From contig OZ345382.1 in NCBI GenBank assembly GCA_977006965.1, positions 1,178,001 through 1,242,000 of the forward strand: 64,000 bases of DNA, written 5' to 3'. The position numbers were made by a program, and so were the translations under genes. The first letter of the stretch is position 1. The number at the start of each line of letters is the position of its first letter. The DNA comes from Phymatolithon calcareum. Taxonomy: Eukaryota; Rhodophyta; Florideophyceae; Hapalidiales. A model generated the notes under the pieces. It saw only the letters and a list, made by a program, of their open reading frames with translations. It did not search any database and was not told where the DNA came from. This document shows, one piece after another, positions 60,163 to 64,000 of this stretch.

Positions 60163-60853
60163 CATACTCGCCTCAATCGAATGGAAAGGCTGAATGATTG
60201 AATTGAACTTCGATTGAGGGGGCAAGGGTTATGCTCCACGATGTCAAGCAGCATAATCGTGATATCGAAAACTACCAAATCCTCTGGGCTGAGGCAGTAT
60301 CTACCATTAACTACATCCGCAATAGATGCTTAACGGAAGCAACACACAGTGACCACGCCAAAATGACCCCCCATGAAGTCCTTTATAAGACAAAACCAAG
60401 CATTGGGCATGTTCTGGTTTTCGGGACTAAGATGCAGGTGATGAAACCGGATAATCGACGAAAGGGCAAGTTTCACAGCAAAACGTGGCCGGGTCTTCTC
60501 GTAGTCTATGATGCAGGGACAGAATTCCGAGTATATGTTCCACAAAGCAACGACAATCCCGTTGGAAGGGTAATAGTATCTAGGGACGTGACAGTTATTG
60601 ATGAACCACAACCAACGGTTTCAGATGGAAATATCATGAATATTGACCATGTTGACGAGCCGGAATACGAACACCAAACTTCTTCTAACATCAATGGCGG
60701 CAGCGTGGGCGAAATGTCACCTGATGATGGAGATGGAGCTTCCCGAATGGGAAGTAATGGAAGTCAAAGTTTGTCGGGCACTGTGACACGGGCGGGCAGG
60801 CAGACTCGTAAACCAGTCCGGTTTTCAGATTACAGTATGCTAGCGTTCATGAC
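60163..60853 (+). pseudogene. copia integrase C-terminus and linker
   Basis: PYSPQSNGKAE (third catalytic Glu), then a decayed RLNRT (two CGA-to-TGA type stops) and EGARVMLHDVKQHNRDIENY, WAEAVSTINYIRNRC, PHEVLYKTKPSIGHVLVFG, typical copia integrase end, then FHSKTWPGLLVVYDAGTEFR (GKR/SH3-like). The open frame 60231 onward reads through into LINE B. Confidence 0.82.
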
Positions 60854-62249
60854 AGCACACGCCAGCCTATTGAAAGGCCAACAAAGGTGCGTAGCAGTAC
60901 TGGACCTCAAGACAGCATACGACACTGTCCCAAGAAAACATCTGGTGGCCAGAATGAGACAGGTACTGCCACCAAAGCTATGCGCTATGACAGAAGCATT
61001 CTTGACACCGTCCTGGGTGTCAACCATCGGAGATACTGATAAGAACTGGTTTCTAGTAGACAGAGGAGTACCACAGGGGTCCCCTCTCAGTCCAAGTCTT
61101 TACAACATCTTCATGGACGAGTTTGCGGAACGCATGGGAGAAGTGCCCAGAGATTGGGCCGACGTTCCTTCAATCCTCTTCGCAGACAACGTAATTCTCC
61201 TAGCGAAATCACCTTCCGCTCTGCAGGGATTGCTAGACAAAGCCACTCAATGGGCCCAAGAACGAGGGATGAAATGGAACACGAAACAAGGAAAAAGCGA
61301 GATACTTGAATCGGATGAGACAGCGCGCTTGACATTCCAGCTGGCTAATAAGGCCCTCGCACATGTCGCGGAAGTCACCTACCTCGGAGTATCCCTAGGA
61401 CCGGAGGGGGTTACAGATACACTGATGTTGCAACGCCTCAAGAAGGCTAGGATAGCTCTGTACAACCTCCGTGCACTAGGGGTATTCAAGAAGGGAATTG
61501 ACATACATAAATGCATCCAAGTATACAAGGCATTAATCCAGCCACGCTGGGAGTACGCTATGCACTTAACACCGTGGACAGAAAATGTCCAGAGTGCGGT
61601 CAAGGAAGTTGAACAAACGTTTTTCAGACAAGTCTTCGGGCCACTGGCACGAGGAAAGATGGATAGACTTCGCCTAATATGTCGAATCCAAGCTGCTTCC
61701 CATCGACGGGAAATACTAGCTTTCAAGATGCTGAGAAGGACCATAGCGAAGAAAGAAAAGTTTCTGATGCAACCACCAGAGAGAAGGAATTCAGAAGAGC
61801 TTCAAGCCACAAGTAACGACATCACATCGATGGAAACCAGAGAACCGTTTCATGAAGCGATGAAGCACATAATAGAGAACCAATCTGCAGAAGAACTCCG
61901 ATCAGCATTCCTGAAAAAGGAAGGAGAGAGCCTGGAATCGAAGAGAAAGAGGAAAATTCCGTACGACAAGACAAGAGAACTCCCCGCAATACTCAAATTT
62001 CCACAACTGAAACACAGGCAACTGGCGGTTCAGTACGCCTTTGGAAGATTTCCCCAAGTGTCTACCACACTGATGGCAGATAGATTCGGAAACAAAGTCA
62101 GACAGCACATGGAGACCCTGGATCGCAACTTGTCGGTCTATGAAATCAAGGAAGACGACAGAGCGGCAACTGAGAAGGCATTAGATGACCTTTTGCTCTT
62201 CAGCAAAAGAATTATCGAGAGTATGCAGCATGAAGAAGACCTGCACTGA
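60231..62249 (+). CDS. chimeric ORF: copia integrase end fused to LINE B ORF2
   Basis: 672 codons, open throughout. Residues 1-213 are copia integrase C-terminus and linker (ending MLAFMTAHASL); from residue 214 the sequence is LINE B RT: AVLDLKTAYDTVPRKHL, VDRGVPQGSPLSPSLYNIFM, LFADNVILL, then thumb and C-terminal domain to MQHEEDLH. The fusion is a chance in-frame junction made by insertion at 60869/60870. RT fingers N-terminal to AYD are absent and FADD is FADN, so activity is unlikely. Whether it is transcribed is unknown. Confidence 0.75.
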   Translation: MLHDVKQHNRDIENYQILWAEAVSTINYIRNRCLTEATHSDHAKMTPHEVLYKTKPSIGHVLVFGTKMQVMKPDNRRKGKFHSKTWPGLLVVYDAGTEFRVYVPQSNDNPVGRVIVSRDVTVIDEPQPTVSDGNIMNIDHVDEPEYEHQTSSNINGGSVGEMSPDDGDGASRMGSNGSQSLSGTVTRAGRQTRKPVRFSDYSMLAFMTAHASLLKGQQRCVAVLDLKTAYDTVPRKHLVARMRQVLPPKLCAMTEAFLTPSWVSTIGDTDKNWFLVDRGVPQGSPLSPSLYNIFMDEFAERMGEVPRDWADVPSILFADNVILLAKSPSALQGLLDKATQWAQERGMKWNTKQGKSEILESDETARLTFQLANKALAHVAEVTYLGVSLGPEGVTDTLMLQRLKKARIALYNLRALGVFKKGIDIHKCIQVYKALIQPRWEYAMHLTPWTENVQSAVKEVEQTFFRQVFGPLARGKMDRLRLICRIQAASHRREILAFKMLRRTIAKKEKFLMQPPERRNSEELQATSNDITSMETREPFHEAMKHIIENQSAEELRSAFLKKEGESLESKRKRKIPYDKTRELPAILKFPQLKHRQLAVQYAFGRFPQVSTTLMADRFGNKVRQHMETLDRNLSVYEIKEDDRAATEKALDDLLLFSKRIIESMQHEEDLH

Positions 62250-62447
62250 AAGAAGAAGCGACGCCTCGAAAGTTTCGAAACTGTTGCGAAGAGCAATCAA
62301 AACAACCGAACACATGCTAGGGTCTCAGATAGAATGCCAGACATAAGAGTAGAGCCGCCCTAGCGAGGGCAACACCTGAGGAAGCCCTGCCCGTATATTC
62401 GTATGACTGCGGGGCTTTAAAAAAATTGCAATAAAAAAAATAAAAAA
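60870..62447 (+). mobile_element. family B LINE in the copia linker, 16-bp TSD
   Basis: AGCACACGCCAGCCTA at 60854-60869 and 62448-62463. 1578 bp, 5' truncated in the RT palm. Complete 3' UTR (AGAGCCGCCCTAGCGAGGGC; CGTATGACTGCGGGGCTTTA) and A-rich tail. ORF without stops. Confidence 0.95.
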
Positions 62448-62463
62448 AGCACACGCCAGCCTA

Positions 62464-63850
62464 GATCATTAAGGAGGAGAGGCGCCCTTCACGATGGATG
62501 AGGGGCTCGCGTCGCCGGATTCGGAAAACTGGATCACGGCTGTCAATGAGGAAATGGAATCAATTATTGAGCATGTCGTGTTTGAAATTACTGATCTTCC
62601 CAGCGACGGGAAGCCACCCAGTCCAAATGGGTGTTCTATCTGAAGCGAGACAAGGAGGGAAATGTTGTGCACTACAAAGCTCAGCTTGTAGCAAAGGGAT
62701 TCTCTCAAATCGGCGACGTGGACTACAAGGAAGTTTTCGCGTCGGTAACCAAGTATACTGCATTCAGATACTTGACTGTGTTCTGTGCTCTCAATGATTA
62801 CGAAATGCACCAAGTGGATGTGAAAACGGCTTTCCTTGACGGAAATCTTAAGGAAGAAATTTTTCTCGCCCCGACGATAGTTCCAAAGGAGATATCGTCT
62901 GTGCTGCAATGTCCATCGTGGGACGGGAAGGTTTGGAAATTACGACGGGCGCTATATGGTTTAAAACAAGCTGCTCGCGTGTGGAACCATGAGCTGACAG
63001 AATTTTTGCTTGGATTGAAGTTCAAGTGGGCGCAGGCTGATCAAAGTTTGTTCGTGTTGAATTTGCCAAAGGGCCCTGTTTTCGTCCTTACCTACGTGGA
63101 TGATATACTCATCATAGCAGAAACCATGAATGAGGTCGATTGGTTCAAACGACAGCTACTAAGGAAGTACACAATCCGGGACGTCGGCGCTCCATCTTAC
63201 TTTTTGGGAATCAAGATCGACCGCTATCGTGATGAGCGGAAAGTTTTAATATCCCAAATAGGTTATAGTAGAATCCTTCTGACAAGGTTTGGTATGGAGG
63301 ACGCAAAGGCCGACATCGTGACCATACAGCCGGATATGAAGTTTGGCGATTGTGATGAGGCTACAACGAAACCATACAGGGAGCTCATCGGCGCACTCAT
63401 GCTTCTGTCGCGCACGACCAAGCCGGATATCTCGTGGTCGGTTTCATTTCTTGCGCGATACATGTCAGCGCCAACCATCGCTCAATGGAAATGTACGAAG
63501 TGAATTCTTCGGTATTTGAAGGGGACCCAAACGATTGGGATTGCGTACTCTGGCAAAGATTTCGAGGTCTTAGGCTTTTCTGACGCAGATTTGGCGGGCT
63601 CGGAAGGATCGAAATCTACAAGCGCTTACGTTTTTACAATAGGTGGCGGCGCGTTCTCTTGGAAATTGAAACTGCAGTCCGTTGTGGCGTGCTCTGCTTT
63701 TTTTTGAGCAAAGTTTATTTAAAAGCCCCACAGACTGGCGTGCTCTACTCTTGAGGCCGAATACACCGCCCTGGCCCAGGCAACAAGGGAGGAAATCTGG
63801 ATACAGAAGCTGCAGGCGGATGTGACGAAGTCAACTCGTCTAACAAATAT
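62464..63850 (+). pseudogene. copia reverse transcriptase and RNase H
   Basis: WITAVNEEME begins the RT; a frame change near 62.61 kb. From 62631: FYLKRDKEGNVVHYKAQLVA, QVDVKTAFLDGNL, LRRALYGLKQAARVWN, TYVDDILIIAE (intact YVDD at about 63.1 kb), LIGALMLLSRTTKPDISWSV. A stop at 63503 (KCTK-stop-ILRYLKGT). RNase H: GFSDADLAGSEGSKSTSAYV, then SVVACS interrupted at 63695; CSTLEAEYTALAQATREEIW follows. After about 63.84 kb the expected RNase H end is replaced by unrelated sequence. Confidence 0.88.
63696..63735 (-). mobile_element. 40-bp LINE F tip, 11-bp TSD
   Basis: TGGCGTGCTCT at 63685-63695 and 63736-63746. The insert is GC followed by an 8-T run and TTTATTTAAAAGCCCCACAG, the complement of the family F 3' end. 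One of the shortest complete LINE insertions one could identify; it splits the copia RNase H. Confidence 0.85.
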
Positions 63851-63929
63851 CAAGTCGGATAAGATTCGACGGGCGAAGTGGAAATTGGGAGAAGGGTTTG
63901 ACCGGACCGAACGGACCACAAACGAAAAA

Positions 63930-63970
63930 AGACAAGTTTCCGGCGCGGGCGCGGGCGCCCGCGCCGGCGC
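63930..63970. repeat. GC palindrome
   Basis: GCGCGGGCGCGGGCGCCCGC followed by GCCGGCGC forms a strong hairpin. Adjacent to the point where copia similarity ends; might be the start of another insertion. Confidence 0.55.
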
Positions 63971-64000
63971 AAGTGGCCGCAGCGATAAAGCTGCACAAAG

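Larger units (their letters stand above)
56110..63850 (+). mobile_element. Ty1/copia retrotransposon with nested insertions
   Basis: Gag, protease, integrase, RT and RNase H occur in copia order (INT before RT). Insertions: LINE B (57614-59110), solo LTR (59357-60158), LINE B (60870-62447), LINE F tip (63696-63735). Each has a TSD. Stops and frameshifts in gag, INT and RT show it is dead. 5' LTR not defined; 3' LTR not in the window. Confidence 0.88.

Noticed and set aside
59439-60225. Coding frames of 70-124 codons inside 59.4-60.2 kb
   Set aside because: They lie in the GC-rich solo LTR; translations are Arg/Pro/Ala-rich on both strands, as expected by chance.

Overview
This window looks like a piece of a nuclear genome from a eukaryote, almost entirely built of transposable elements. 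Evidence: APE-type non-LTR retrotransposons with A-rich tails and 12-16 bp target-site duplications (TSDs), a Ty1/copia element, a solo LTR, hAT, MULE-like, pogo/Tigger-like and tentatively PiggyBac-like DNA transposons, a Crypton-type tyrosine recombinase, and a tRNA-like SINE with Pol III A and B boxes. There are no operons, Shine-Dalgarno spacing, CRISPR arrays or rRNA. I recognise no host housekeeping gene. The hAT and Crypton sequences remind me of oomycete or algal elements, but I cannot fix the taxon.

Layout. 1-5 kb: unassigned DNA with a row of eroded minus-strand reading frames (1.9-3.95 kb). 5.15-6.07 kb: MULE-like element with a perfect 10-bp TSD. 6.9-11.15 kb: old minus-strand LINE (family A-like) split by a 1.28-kb TIR element. 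11.4-15 kb: dispersed repeats, a palindrome, a CGGGTA-rich block, unknown minus-strand frames and a long-TIR element. 15.5-21 kb: family C LINE split by a TIR element, then a decayed PiggyBac-like host carrying an hAT element, a 713-bp hAT derivative and a pogo-like element. 21.7-28 kb: minus-strand family C LINE carrying three insertions. 28-35.6 kb: mixed LINE tails, another PiggyBac-like copy, a SINE. 35.8-37.1 kb: hAT with a LINE inside. 37.4-38.9 kb: LINE split by the second 713-bp hAT copy. 40.7-43.2 kb: PiggyBac-like copy next to its apparent empty target. 43.8-45.3 kb: Crypton remnant between two 121-bp foldback repeats. 46.2-47.6 kb: LINE RNase H ORF with an apparent Tudor-like insertion. 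48-55.9 kb: four-level nest (PiggyBac-like > hAT > LINE B > full-length LINE A). 56-63.9 kb: copia element with two LINE B insertions, a solo LTR and a 40-bp LINE tail.

LINE families used here. A: full-length at 48.7-53.7 kb, ORF1 plus 1039-aa ORF2 (APE + RT, no RNase H). B: copies in the copia element; RT motif FADN instead of FADD. F: B-like subfamily. C: a more diverged RT family with a distinctive C-terminus. D: family with RNase H and a C-terminal Cys/His motif. E: short truncated copies ending in a conserved 3' UTR.

How the parts act together: APE nicks target DNA and RT primes from it, which explains the 5'-truncated LINE copies flanked by TSDs. hAT, MULE, pogo and the TIR elements move by cut-and-paste. 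Most copies are dead (stops, truncations). LINE A ORF2, the D-family RNase H ORF and the identical-length 713-bp hAT copies are the youngest-looking parts.
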